A stretch of DNA of 14,559 bases. Source: Clostridia bacterium (GTDB lineage: Bacteria > Bacillota_A > Clostridia > Christensenellales > Aristaeellaceae). Shown one piece after another: positions 6,532 through 14,184 of the stretch. Made by a program: the position numbers and the translations under genes. The stretch spans positions 1-14,559 of the forward strand of contig JAFQEB010000023.1 of NCBI GenBank assembly GCA_017399225.1. Direction: 5' to 3'. The notes under the pieces are model-generated. The model saw nothing but the letters and a program-made list of their open reading frames with translations, was not told the origin of the DNA and did no database searches. Position 1 is the first letter of the stretch; every line of letters begins with the position of its first letter.

Positions 6532-8478
6532 ATGCGTATCGGCGTGGATTACTATCCCGAGCACTGGGACAAAGCCCTGTGGGCGGCGGATGCGGATCTG
6601 ATGCAGCAGACCGGCGTGAAGCTGGTGCGTCTGGCGGAGTTCGCATGGTGCCGCCTGGAGCCCCGGGAGGGCGAGTTCACCTTTGACTGGCTGGACGAGG
6701 CCATCGGACTGTTTGCCGATCGCGGCATCGGCGTGGTGCTGTGCACCCCCACCAGCTGCCCGCCGCTGTGGCTGTACGAAAAGCACCCGGACGCGGTGAT
6801 GATTGAGAAGGACGGCACGCCCACCCGCACCGGCATCCGCGGGCACCGCTGCGTCAACCATGAGGCGGTTCGCTTCCACAGCCGCCGGATCATCGAGGAG
6901 ATGACCCGGCGCTACGCGGGCAACAAGGCCGTCGTGGCCTGGCAGATCGACAACGAGCTGGAGGCCTACTTCTGCTTCTGTGAGACCTGCAATGCGAAGT
7001 TCCGCGACTGGCTGAAAGCGAAATACGGCACGCTGGAGAATATCAATCGGGCCTACGGCAATGTGGTCTGGAGCGGTGAGTACTCCTCCTGGGATCAGAT
7101 CCAGCCGCCCTGGGGCCACTACCCGGACGCGTGGCTCAACCCGGCGCTCATGCTGGATTACGCCCGCTTTGCCTCGGACAATGTGATCGACTTCGCCTCC
7201 TGGCAGGCGGAGATCATCCGCCGCAACTGCCCCGGCCTGCCCGTGACCACGAATGTGTGGTTCTGCGGCCACATGCCGGATTTCTACAAGGAATTTGCGA
7301 ATCTCGACTTCATTTCCTACGACAATTACCCCGCCACGAAGCTGCCGGACAATCCGGAGGAATGCTACACCCACGCCTTCCACCTGGACATGATGCGCGG
7401 CGTGAAGAGAAGCCCCTTCTGGATCATGGAGCAGCTCAGCGGCGGCATGGGCTGCTGGTCGCCCATGGCCCGTATGCCCGAGCCGGGGATGATCAAGGGC
7501 TATGCGCTGCAGGCCTTCGCCCACGGCGCGGATACGGTGGTGTTCTTCCGCTGGCGCACGGCCAATATCGGCGCGGAGATGCACTGGCACGGCCTGATCG
7601 ACCACTCCAACGTGCCCGGACGGCGTTTCGCTGAGTTCGCCGACCTGTGCAAAATCGCCGACACATTGTCGCATGTGCAGGGCGCGGACAACCGGGCGGA
7701 CGTGGCCATCCTCCTGTCCTTTGACGACGAGTATGCCTTCAAGATCCAGCCCCAGACCAACGGCTATTACTACCTGGAGCAGCTGCAGAGGCTGCACGCG
7801 GCCTTTACCGCCCTGGGCCTGAATGTGGATATCATCAGCCAGCATGAACACCTCGACGGCTACCGCATCGTCTGCGCGCCGGAGATGTATGTGACGGACG
7901 AGCGCGTGGTGCAGCGCCTGCACGACTACGCAGCCCAGGGCGGCACGGTGATCATGACCACCCGCAGCGGCGTAAAGGATGCGCACAACAATGCCATCAT
8001 GGCCCAGCTGCCCACGGTCTACCGCGACATGACCGGCGCGTATGCCGCCGAGTACGACCCCATCGGCTACGACAGCGTGGCCATCCGCTTTGAGGACGGC
8101 ACGCGCGTGTCCGGCAAGCAGTGGTGCGACGTGCTGGAGACCGAGGGCGCGGACGTTCTGGCCCGCTACGACGGCGAGTATTTCTCCGGCAAGCCCGTCA
8201 TCACCCGCAACGCCTATGGCAGCGGCAGCGTATACTACATCGGCGCGGTGGGCGATCAGGCGCTGTACAACAAGGTGGCGTGCGGCGCGGCGGAAGCTGC
8301 CGGGCTGGAATTCATCCCCGATCTGCCGCCCCGGGTGGAGATCGCCACCCGCACCGGCGAAAGCGGCACGACCCGCTTTGTCTTCAACAATTCCGGCCGG
8401 GAGCAGACCTTCACCCTGGACGGTAAGGCGCTGACCCTTGCCCCCTTTGAAATGCACATCGATCATCAGGAGGGATGA
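6532..8478 (+). CDS. Glycoside hydrolase family 42 beta-galactosidase, cytoplasmic
   Basis: GH42 enzymes release terminal beta-D-galactose (some also alpha-L-arabinopyranose) from oligosaccharides. The 648-residue protein starts MRIGVDYYPEHWD, the usual GH42 N-terminus, and has no signal peptide. The acid/base glutamate is E142 in WQIDNE, and the nucleophile is E300 in FWIMEQ. Cysteines 107, 148, 150 and 153 match the zinc-binding Cys cluster known in part of the family. The trimerisation domain follows from about residue 390 (ADVAILLSFDDEYAF), and a small beta domain ends the protein. I chose the ATG at 6532; a GTG at 6523 is only two bases from the GGAAGGA site, whereas the ATG is 11 bases away, slightly long. 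The stop overlaps the end of the next gene's leader, so it is co-transcribed with the mannanase. Confidence 0.96.
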   Translation: MRIGVDYYPEHWDKALWAADADLMQQTGVKLVRLAEFAWCRLEPREGEFTFDWLDEAIGLFADRGIGVVLCTPTSCPPLWLYEKHPDAVMIEKDGTPTRTGIRGHRCVNHEAVRFHSRRIIEEMTRRYAGNKAVVAWQIDNELEAYFCFCETCNAKFRDWLKAKYGTLENINRAYGNVVWSGEYSSWDQIQPPWGHYPDAWLNPALMLDYARFASDNVIDFASWQAEIIRRNCPGLPVTTNVWFCGHMPDFYKEFANLDFISYDNYPATKLPDNPEECYTHAFHLDMMRGVKRSPFWIMEQLSGGMGCWSPMARMPEPGMIKGYALQAFAHGADTVVFFRWRTANIGAEMHWHGLIDHSNVPGRRFAEFADLCKIADTLSHVQGADNRADVAILLSFDDEYAFKIQPQTNGYYYLEQLQRLHAAFTALGLNVDIISQHEHLDGYRIVCAPEMYVTDERVVQRLHDYAAQGGTVIMTTRSGVKDAHNNAIMAQLPTVYRDMTGAYAAEYDPIGYDSVAIRFEDGTRVSGKQWCDVLETEGADVLARYDGEYFSGKPVITRNAYGSGSVYYIGAVGDQALYNKVACGAAEAAGLEFIPDLPPRVEIATRTGESGTTRFVFNNSGREQTFTLDGKALTLAPFEMHIDHQEG

Positions 8479-8480
8479 AT

Positions 8481-9923
8481 ATGAAGAAGTCCATCGCGGT
8501 CCTGCTGGCCGCAGCTCTGCTCACTGCGCCCGCCGCATTGGCGGAAGGAATGGTCTACGAGGCCGAAAACGCCCAGCTGAACGGCAAGATCACCGTCTCT
8601 GCCGATACCCAGGCTTCCGGCGGCAAGGTCGTCGGCCGCTTCGAGGGCCAGAACGATACCGTGACCTTCGCCATCAGCGTCCCCGCCGACGGCGTGTACG
8701 ACCTGAGCTTCACCAGCAAGGGCATCGGTGGCGGCAAGTACAACAACGTTCTGGTGGACGGCCAGGACGTGGGCCAGTTCAAGTGCACCGGCACCACCTT
8801 TGAGACGGATACCCTGCGCGGCATTCTGCTGACCGCCGGCGAGCACGCCGTGACCATCACGCCCTCCTGGGGCTGGATCTACCTGGACAAGCTGGAGGTC
8901 GCCGCAGCCCAGGGCATCCCGGACAGCGTGTACGAGGTGGAGGCGACCCTCATCAACCCCAACGCCAACGAGGATGCCAGGAAGCTCTTTGCCTATCTGT
9001 GCGAGTCCTACGGTAAGGTGACTCTCTCCGGCCAGGTTTGCGACTACGGCGTGCTGGGCCCGGAATGTCGCGCCATCCATGCCCTGACCGGCAAGTATCC
9101 GGCAATCCTCGGCCTGGACATGATGGACTACACCCCCTCCCGCACGGCCCTTGGCGCCCGCGGCGTGGCGGTGGATCAGGCCATCAAGTACCATGATGAG
9201 GGCGGTCTGGTGGCCTTCTGCTGGCACTGGAACGCCCCCACCGAGTACCTCAAGGACGGCGCGTCCTCCAATGGCAGCCCGCGCTGGTGGGGCGGCTTCT
9301 ACACCGACAACACCAATTTTGACGTCGCTGCCGTCATGAACGGCACGGATGCGAAGGGCAAGGAACTCCTCGACCGCGACATCGCCGAGATCGCCCGGCA
9401 GCTGCTCCGCCTGCAGGATGAGGGCGTGCCGGTGCTCTGGCGGCCCCTGCACGAGGCCAGCGGCGGCTGGTTCTGGTGGGGCGCGAAGGGCGCGGAGCCC
9501 TGCAAGCAGCTCTGGATCTACCTGTACAACGAGCTGACCTTCACCTACGGCTGCAACAACCTCATCTGGGTCTGGAACGGCCAGAATCCCGCCTGGTACC
9601 CCGGCGATGAATACGTCGATATCATTGGTGAGGACATCTACGCAGCCCAGCGTTCCTATGGTCCGCAGGCCTCGAAGTTCATGGAGGTGCTGGACTACAC
9701 CGCTACCAACAAGATCATCGCCCTGACGGAAAATGGCGTGGTGCCGGATATCGACCAGATGGTCATGTCCAACGCCCGCTGGGCCTGGTTCAATACCTGG
9801 TGCGGCGATTTCGTGCAGAAGAACGGCCGGTACTCCGAAGCCTACACCGAGGCCGACTTGCTCAAGAAGGTCTACGACAGCGAATACGTCATCACCCGTG
9901 ACGAGTTGCCGGACTTCAACTGA
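8481..9923 (+). CDS. Secreted CBM35-GH26 endo-beta-1,4-mannanase
   Basis: The protein is predicted to cut internal beta-1,4-mannosidic bonds of mannan-type polysaccharide outside the cell. A signal peptide (residues 1-21, MKKSIAVLLAAALLTAPAALA) precedes a CBM35-like carbohydrate-binding module at about 24-142 (YEAENAQLNG at its start, WGWIYLDKLEV at its end). The GH26 domain follows from about 163. It shows FCWHWNAP at 246-253, the acid/base E325 in RPLHEASGGWFWWG, and the nucleophile E417 in ALTENG. The length is 480 aa and there is no LPXTG or SLH anchor, so it is probably released. The start at 8481 has AGGAGGG six bases upstream; an ATG at 8475 touches that site and is unlikely. Start and GH42 stop lie two bases apart, implying coupled expression. 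Mannan specificity is by family; a related substrate such as galactoglucomannan or beta-1,3/1,4 xylan is less likely. Confidence 0.94.
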   Translation: MKKSIAVLLAAALLTAPAALAEGMVYEAENAQLNGKITVSADTQASGGKVVGRFEGQNDTVTFAISVPADGVYDLSFTSKGIGGGKYNNVLVDGQDVGQFKCTGTTFETDTLRGILLTAGEHAVTITPSWGWIYLDKLEVAAAQGIPDSVYEVEATLINPNANEDARKLFAYLCESYGKVTLSGQVCDYGVLGPECRAIHALTGKYPAILGLDMMDYTPSRTALGARGVAVDQAIKYHDEGGLVAFCWHWNAPTEYLKDGASSNGSPRWWGGFYTDNTNFDVAAVMNGTDAKGKELLDRDIAEIARQLLRLQDEGVPVLWRPLHEASGGWFWWGAKGAEPCKQLWIYLYNELTFTYGCNNLIWVWNGQNPAWYPGDEYVDIIGEDIYAAQRSYGPQASKFMEVLDYTATNKIIALTENGVVPDIDQMVMSNARWAWFNTWCGDFVQKNGRYSEAYTEADLLKKVYDSEYVITRDELPDFN

Positions 9924-9935
9924 CCCGAAGAAATA

Positions 9936-9976
9936 TGAATACGCCCGGCAGAGCTTAGCTCTGCCGGGCGTATTTG
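9936..9976. terminator. Bidirectional terminator between convergent genes
   Basis: AATACGCCCGGCAGAGC (9938-9954) and its exact complement (9958-9974) form a perfect 17-bp stem with a three-base TTA loop. The flanks are TTTGTGTG on the plus side and a T-rich ATTCATATTTCTTC on the minus side. It lies between the end of the mannanase gene and the end of the convergent Cys-rich protein gene, so it can serve both. Confidence 0.85.
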
Positions 9977-9990
9977 TGTGCTGCCGCGTC

Positions 9991-10944
9991 TTAATCTGCT
10001 GCAACGAGCAGGAACAGACCGGTGGTATCAGTGACGAAGGTGAGCTTACCGGCTTCCAGCTTGTACTCGATCTCCGTCCGGGCCTCGGTGCGGGGCGTAT
10101 CGCCCTCGGCGGGGGTCACATCCACGCGCTCCAGGCGGAAGGTGGGCAGGGCGGAGAGATCCTCGGGCAGGGCGACGGTGATGCTTCCGCTCAGCGCCAC
10201 GGGATTGCCGGCGTAGCTGCCGGTGACCGTGAAGGCGTACAGTGCGCCCTCAAAGGGCTCGGCCATGCCGCGAACAAGCAGCTGGCCCATGGGGAGCGCC
10301 TCCTCAGCGCGGGCAAGAAGGAGCGGGAAGGGCGTTTCGCCGCAGCTGCCGCAGATGGGGCAGACGGTGATCAGCGTATCGCCCACGGTGACCTCAAAGG
10401 GCTGGCACATCAGGGCGAGGGCGTTGCCGCAGCTGGCGGTGGCACAGGTCGAGGTGTGCAGGCCGCCGGGCAGGGGATCCCAGGTGTTGAAGCTGTGGCC
10501 CGTTGCGGGGATGCGCTTGTGGGGTACAGTGGCGTGGCCGCAGCGGGCGCAGATCTGTGCGTCCGTCAGGCCGCCGTTTTCACAGGTGGCTGCATAGCCG
10601 GCGGTGAATACCGGAATATGCCCCAGCGCAGGCTCATGTACCGCGCCGCAGGTGAGGCACTGGGCGCCCTGGGTGCAGTTGGAAGCGCCGCCCATGTGAT
10701 AGCGGGTCTCCTTGTGGCCGGGATTGGTCTGGCAGGTGCGGGTGTGGGTGGAATCGCCGTCGCTGACCCAGCTGCCCCAGCTGTGATCGGCCAGGTGACC
10801 ATAGCTCTGGCCGCATTCGCTGCACACCGCCAGGGACTGGCAGGTGGCCGTGCCGCCGGTGTGGGTATGCGATTCGGCGCAGCCTGCGGCCGCAAGGGAC
10901 AGCAGCAGGGAAAGCATCAAAATGAGCGCAAAGATCTTCTTCAT
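9991..10944 (-). CDS. Small secreted Cys/His-rich protein with shared C-terminal domain
   Basis: This 317-residue protein has no assignable function. It opens with a signal peptide (residues 1-20). The Cys at 22 follows AAAG, so lipid attachment is possible but the lipobox is poor. Residues 26-85 form one Cys/His module (HTGGTATC, CSECGQSYG, HTRTC), and residues 108-176 a second (ICARCG, RIPATGH, GLHTSTC). From about 188 to 317 there is a beta-rich domain with VCPICG, LLVRG, EGALY and a final LTFVTDTTGLFLLV. The two modules and the C-terminal domain align closely with the last two modules and C-terminal domain of the large upstream protein, so the two are paralogues. The start ATG at 10944 was preferred over an ATG at 10956, which abuts the AAAGG site. 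Its promoter and terminator are its own. Cys pairs may bind zinc or form disulfides. Confidence 0.88.
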   Translation of the reverse strand: MKKIFALILMLSLLLSLAAAGCAESHTHTGGTATCQSLAVCSECGQSYGHLADHSWGSWVSDGDSTHTRTCQTNPGHKETRYHMGGASNCTQGAQCLTCGAVHEPALGHIPVFTAGYAATCENGGLTDAQICARCGHATVPHKRIPATGHSFNTWDPLPGGLHTSTCATASCGNALALMCQPFEVTVGDTLITVCPICGSCGETPFPLLLARAEEALPMGQLLVRGMAEPFEGALYAFTVTGSYAGNPVALSGSITVALPEDLSALPTFRLERVDVTPAEGDTPRTEARTEIEYKLEAGKLTFVTDTTGLFLLVAAD

Positions 10945-10965
10945 AGGGTACACCATCCTTTGTGC

Positions 10966-10990
10966 TGACAGAAATTGTCGACTACTGTCA
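10966..10990. promoter_or_regulatory. Candidate operator near the small Cys-rich gene
   Basis: TGACAG (10966-10971) and CTGTCA (10985-10990) are inverted arms around a centre that contains GAAATTGTCGACTA (10971-10984). The same 14-base string, with one base changed (A for G), occurs at 14174-14187 in the promoter of the large paralogue. The inverted arms overlap the -10 end of the promoter at 10990-11018. This is a candidate regulator site. Confidence 0.5.
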
Positions 10991-11018
10991 TTATAGCACA
11001 GGGGAGACGCTTCTGCAA
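10990..11018 (-). promoter_or_regulatory. Sigma-A-type promoter of the small Cys-rich gene
   Basis: On the minus strand there is TTGCAG (11018-11013), a 17-base spacer and a perfect TATAAT (10995-10990) preceded by TGC as an extended -10. It is one of the strongest promoters by eye in the window. It lies just past the terminator of the large upstream gene, so this gene is probably transcribed independently. Confidence 0.88.
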
Positions 11019-11020
11019 GG

Positions 11021-11057
11021 AAAAGAAACAGGACGCAGCTGCAATAGCCACGTCCTG
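11021..11057 (-). terminator. Intrinsic terminator of the large Cys-rich gene
   Basis: On the minus strand, CAGGACGTGGCT pairs with AGCTGCGTCCTG (two G-U pairs) around an ATTGC loop, followed by TTTCTTTT. It starts eight bases after the stop codon of the large Cys-rich gene. Confidence 0.88.
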
Positions 11058-11064
11058 AAGGCGC

Positions 11065-14000
11065 TTATTCCGCCGGAACGAGCAGGAACAGGCCTGCTGC
11101 GTCGATGGAGAAGGTCAGCTGACCATTTTCCAGCGAGAAGGGGACTTCCGTGCGGGTCTCGACGCCATCCGTCACATCCACGCGGACGAGGGCGAAGCTC
11201 TCCGGGGCGACGGGCAGGGTGATGGTCACCTTGCCATGGATGTTGACGACCTCGCCGCCGTACACAGCGGCGACGGTGACGCCGTACAGCGCACCCTCAT
11301 AGGGAGTCTCTGCGCCGCGCACCAGCAGCGTGCCGATGGGCACCGCCACGTCCTCACGGGCGAAGAGAAGCTCGAAGAGCGTATCGCCGAATGCACCGCA
11401 CACGGGGCAGACCGTCAGCAGGGTCTCGCCGTCGTACATGCCCCAGAGCGTGCAGGCCACGTCCGCATTTTCGCCGCACTGGGCACAGTCGGTATGGTGC
11501 CGGTGATCGCCGAGGATATCCCAATGGGTGTACAGGTGCTGGCCGTTGGCGGGGATAGCGATCTCGAAGAAGGGCATGGAGCAGCCGGGGTGGTCGCAGG
11601 TGACGCGGTAGTAGCCTTCGTCGTAGCAGGTGCCGGGCTTCACCTCGATGGTGGGGTTGGGATGGCCGCTCAGGCCGGAGTTGTCCGGGCTGCTGTAGCC
11701 TTCGTTGCACACGTCGCAGATGCGGGGGCTGTAGCAGGTGAGCGTGCCGCCGGTGTGCTCGCCGAGCTCCTGTGCGTTGCAGACGGTGCAGCGGCGCTCG
11801 TGGTGGATGTGGGTCAGGTGCGTCCAGTCGCCCCATGTGCAGTCGGCGGTTTCGATATGGGTGGGGTCAAGGGTACAAACGCGGGTGTGGGTACCGTTGG
11901 CGTCAGGCTTCCATTCGCCCCAGGCATGGGCGTCGGCAGCAAAATCGCCGTAGAAATCGCCGCAGGCCTCGCAGGCAGCCAGCTCCGAGCAGGTGGCCGT
12001 GCCGCCGTAGTGAAGATCGTACTCCGCAACGTGGTCGACGCCGCCGACGGTACAGTAACGCATGTGCTGCAGGAGGGAATACGGCACCCAATCGGACAGG
12101 GAATGCTGCGTACCCCAGCCCATGTTGTACCTGCAGTCCGCACAGGTGATGGACTTGTAGCAGGGCAGGTCTTCCGCATTGGCGTTGGGGTGGTGTTCGC
12201 CGTATTCGAAGGTGAATTCGAGTTCACAATCCGGACAGTAGCGGATGTGCTGCTTGCTGGAATGGGGGCTCCATTCGGTCAGGTTGTGTGTGCCGTCCGG
12301 ATCCGTGAATGTCATCCCGCAGTCCTTGCACTCGCTGGTGCAGGTGCCGTCGCCCACATGGTCAGCATATTCGTAGGTGGATTCTCCGTAGCAGCGGTCG
12401 CAGTGGCGTTCATGCTGGGTGCCGTTTACGGGAAGCCAGTCCGTGAGGTGGTGCTCGCCGTTGGGGTCGATGAAGTTCTCGTGGCAGTCGATGCACGCGG
12501 ACTGGCAGGCGCCGTCGCCGGTATGGGGCGCGCGCTCGATGGAGTCAGGACTGTGGCAATCAAGGCAGGAACGTTCATGGCCGCCAGCATAGGGTTCCCA
12601 TTCGGACATGTGGAGGTGCACGTCCGGAGCAAGCTCGCCGTAGCCTTTGCCACAGTCCTCGCAGACGGCCTTCTCGGAACAGTTTGCCTCGCCGCCGGAG
12701 TGGTCAGCATACTCGTAGGAACTACTCGAACCGCAGTCCGGGCAGTAGCGGAAGTGCCGATCGTTATTGACGAAGATCCAATCAGTCACGTTGCGGTGCT
12801 CGCCATTCTCGTCGGAGTAAAGCTGGCTGCAGTCCGCACAGACAGGTGTGCAGGAGCCGTCGCCGCCGGTGTGATCTTCATACTCATTGTAGTAGCCGCA
12901 GTCGATACAGTGGCGCATGTGCTGGGCGCCATCCAGGTAGTACCACACAGACATGGTGAGGTGCTGTCCTTCTGCGTTATAGTAGTGATCGCCGCAGTCC
13001 GCGCACTCGGTCCAGCAGGAGCCGTCGCCGCCGCTATGGTCGGCGTAATCGCTCGTATGGCAGTCCGGATTGGTGCAGGGACGCTGGTGGCTGGTGTCGT
13101 CGAGATACTCCCACTCACCCCACGGGTGCACATCGCTGTATTCGCCATATTCTGTGCCGCAGCCCTCGCAGACAGCCCTTCGCGTGCAGGTGGCGGTGCC
13201 GCCGTAGTGGTTTTCGTACTCGTTGGACTCATAGGTGTTGCAATCCGTGCAGTAACGGCGGTGCTGTGTGTCGCTTTCGGGGAACCAGTCGCACATGTTG
13301 CGGTGCTCGCCATCGGGGTCTAAATAATACCAGCCGCACTCCTCGCAGGTGGTCCAGCAGGAGCCGTCACCGCCGGTGTGAGGGGCTTCCTCTTCATTAC
13401 TGCAGTCGCGGCACACGCGGATGTGGGTGCTGGCAGAGAACCCCTCCCAATCGCCCCAATCGTGGTTGTTGGGGTCAAGCTCACCGTAGGTTGCATAGCA
13501 GCCCTCGCAGATGGCCAGATCCCAGCAGGTAGCCGTACCCCCGGTATGGCTGGCGTATTCGTAGGTGCTGCTGAGATTGCAGTCCAGGCAGTAGCGATAG
13601 TGCTGCGTGTCATCATAGGGCATCCAACCTGACATGTTGTGCTTTCCATTCAGGTCGGGGTAGCGAGAGCCGCAATCATCGCAGAACGCGATGCAGGAGC
13701 CGTTGCTGCCGGAATGGTTGCCGAACTCCTTGGTATCAGGAGCGCCACAGTCCAGACAGAAGCGGGTGTGCAGGGCGTCATTGAAAAACTCCCAGTCGGA
13801 CAGGTTGAAGTGCTTGTTGCCTGTCGTGCCGTAGGCGCTGCCACAGCCCTCACAGATGGCCTGCGCTATGCAAGTGGCCATGCCGCCGTAGTGATCGCCA
13901 TACTCCGGTGCGCCGCAGCCGATGCAGAAGCTATAGTGCTGCGCTTCTGAGGAATACTGCCATGTGCTCCAGGTGTTCTCGCCACAGTCGCAGCTGTGGG

Positions 14001-14085
14001 ACGGATAGTTTTCTGCCAGCGCATAAGAGGATGCCAGTAGGAGCAGCAGAGCTGTCAGCAGGGCGAGGAACAGTTTCTTCTTCAT
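11065..14085 (-). CDS. Large secreted protein of ~14 Cys/His modules plus beta domain
   Basis: This 1006-residue protein has no assignable function. Residues 1-24 are a signal peptide ending ALA-EN. Residues 30-880 hold about 14 modules with roughly 75-80 cysteines, each following H-x-GG-x-C, CxxC(G), Y(G), W, H-x-R-x-C-xx-C. Module starts are near 30, 65, 124, 180, 236, 293, 350, 405, 462, 521, 576, 631, 692 and 777. Two types occur: type A (GGTATC, CEGCG, YGE) and type B (GGDGSC, CxxC, DPDGEH). From about 886 to the end is the beta-rich domain shared with the small paralogue (VCPVCG, LLVRG, EGALY, GLFLLV). No LPXTG, SLH or transmembrane anchor is visible. The start ATG at 14085 has AAGGAAGG seven bases upstream; longer starts at 14106 and 14103 lack a site. 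Similar Cys-rich repeats occur in secreted proteins of Firmicutes, as far as I recall. Zinc binding or disulfides are both plausible. Confidence 0.9.
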   Translation of the reverse strand: MKKKLFLALLTALLLLLASSYALAENYPSHSCDCGENTWSTWQYSSEAQHYSFCIGCGAPEYGDHYGGMATCIAQAICEGCGSAYGTTGNKHFNLSDWEFFNDALHTRFCLDCGAPDTKEFGNHSGSNGSCIAFCDDCGSRYPDLNGKHNMSGWMPYDDTQHYRYCLDCNLSSTYEYASHTGGTATCWDLAICEGCYATYGELDPNNHDWGDWEGFSASTHIRVCRDCSNEEEAPHTGGDGSCWTTCEECGWYYLDPDGEHRNMCDWFPESDTQHRRYCTDCNTYESNEYENHYGGTATCTRRAVCEGCGTEYGEYSDVHPWGEWEYLDDTSHQRPCTNPDCHTSDYADHSGGDGSCWTECADCGDHYYNAEGQHLTMSVWYYLDGAQHMRHCIDCGYYNEYEDHTGGDGSCTPVCADCSQLYSDENGEHRNVTDWIFVNNDRHFRYCPDCGSSSSYEYADHSGGEANCSEKAVCEDCGKGYGELAPDVHLHMSEWEPYAGGHERSCLDCHSPDSIERAPHTGDGACQSACIDCHENFIDPNGEHHLTDWLPVNGTQHERHCDRCYGESTYEYADHVGDGTCTSECKDCGMTFTDPDGTHNLTEWSPHSSKQHIRYCPDCELEFTFEYGEHHPNANAEDLPCYKSITCADCRYNMGWGTQHSLSDWVPYSLLQHMRYCTVGGVDHVAEYDLHYGGTATCSELAACEACGDFYGDFAADAHAWGEWKPDANGTHTRVCTLDPTHIETADCTWGDWTHLTHIHHERRCTVCNAQELGEHTGGTLTCYSPRICDVCNEGYSSPDNSGLSGHPNPTIEVKPGTCYDEGYYRVTCDHPGCSMPFFEIAIPANGQHLYTHWDILGDHRHHTDCAQCGENADVACTLWGMYDGETLLTVCPVCGAFGDTLFELLFAREDVAVPIGTLLVRGAETPYEGALYGVTVAAVYGGEVVNIHGKVTITLPVAPESFALVRVDVTDGVETRTEVPFSLENGQLTFSIDAAGLFLLVPAE
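11758..13998 (-). repeat. Tandem coding repeats, modules 1-13 of the large Cys-rich protein
   Basis: Thirteen modules of about 35-85 residues (mostly 55-60) follow each other without linkers; a fourteenth, more diverged one continues down to about 11452. Order by type is approximately start-module, A, B, A, B, A, B, B, A, B, B, A-like, A with an extra CxxC hairpin. At the DNA level the copies are diverged, so this is an old protein-level expansion, not a recent tandem duplication. Confidence 0.8.
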
Positions 14086-14155
14086 AAGGGCACCTTCCTT
14101 CATCAAAATCAGGGTTGGGTGATTTGGAAAATGTCGGCATGTGACCTCTGCTTAT

Positions 14156-14184
14156 AGCTTACCAAAGACTACTGAAATTGTCAA
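14156..14184 (-). promoter_or_regulatory. Likely promoter of the large Cys-rich gene
   Basis: On the minus strand there is a perfect TTGACA (14184-14179), a 17-base spacer, and TAAGCT (14161-14156) preceded by TGG as an extended -10. A better -10 match, TATAAG (14156-14151), lies 22 bases from the TTGACA, which is too far. The leader to the start codon is about 65 bases. Confidence 0.6.

Noticed and set aside
6421..8466. Long minus-strand open frame opposite the GH42 gene
   Set aside because: The plus strand encodes an unmistakable GH42 with catalytic residues; the reverse frame is a His/Val/Gly-rich shadow with no motif.
9938..9974. Perfect 17-bp palindrome considered as a mobile-element end or attachment site
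   Set aside because: It lies exactly between two convergent genes, has a three-base loop and T-rich flanks, and has no second copy in the window, so it is best read as a terminator.
10878..10881. Lipoprotein attachment at Cys22 of the small Cys-rich protein
   Set aside because: The residues before the Cys are A-A-G with no L/V/I at -3, so the lipobox is poor; ordinary signal-peptidase cleavage is at least as likely. Left undecided.
11236..13323. Long plus-strand open frame of about 695 codons opposite the large Cys-rich gene
   Set aside because: It is antisense to the modular gene, its translation is a V/A/G-rich string without domains, and it has no ribosome binding site. The open frame results from high G+C and the repeated codon pattern.
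11758..13998. Regular repeats considered as a CRISPR array
   Set aside because: The period is about 170 bases, copies are diverged in DNA and conserved only in protein, and they sit in one open reading frame with a signal peptide.
14151..14156. TATAAG as the -10 box of the large Cys-rich gene
   Set aside because: It lies 22 bases from the perfect TTGACA; TAAGCT with a 17-base spacer and TGG extension fits better, though the choice is not certain.
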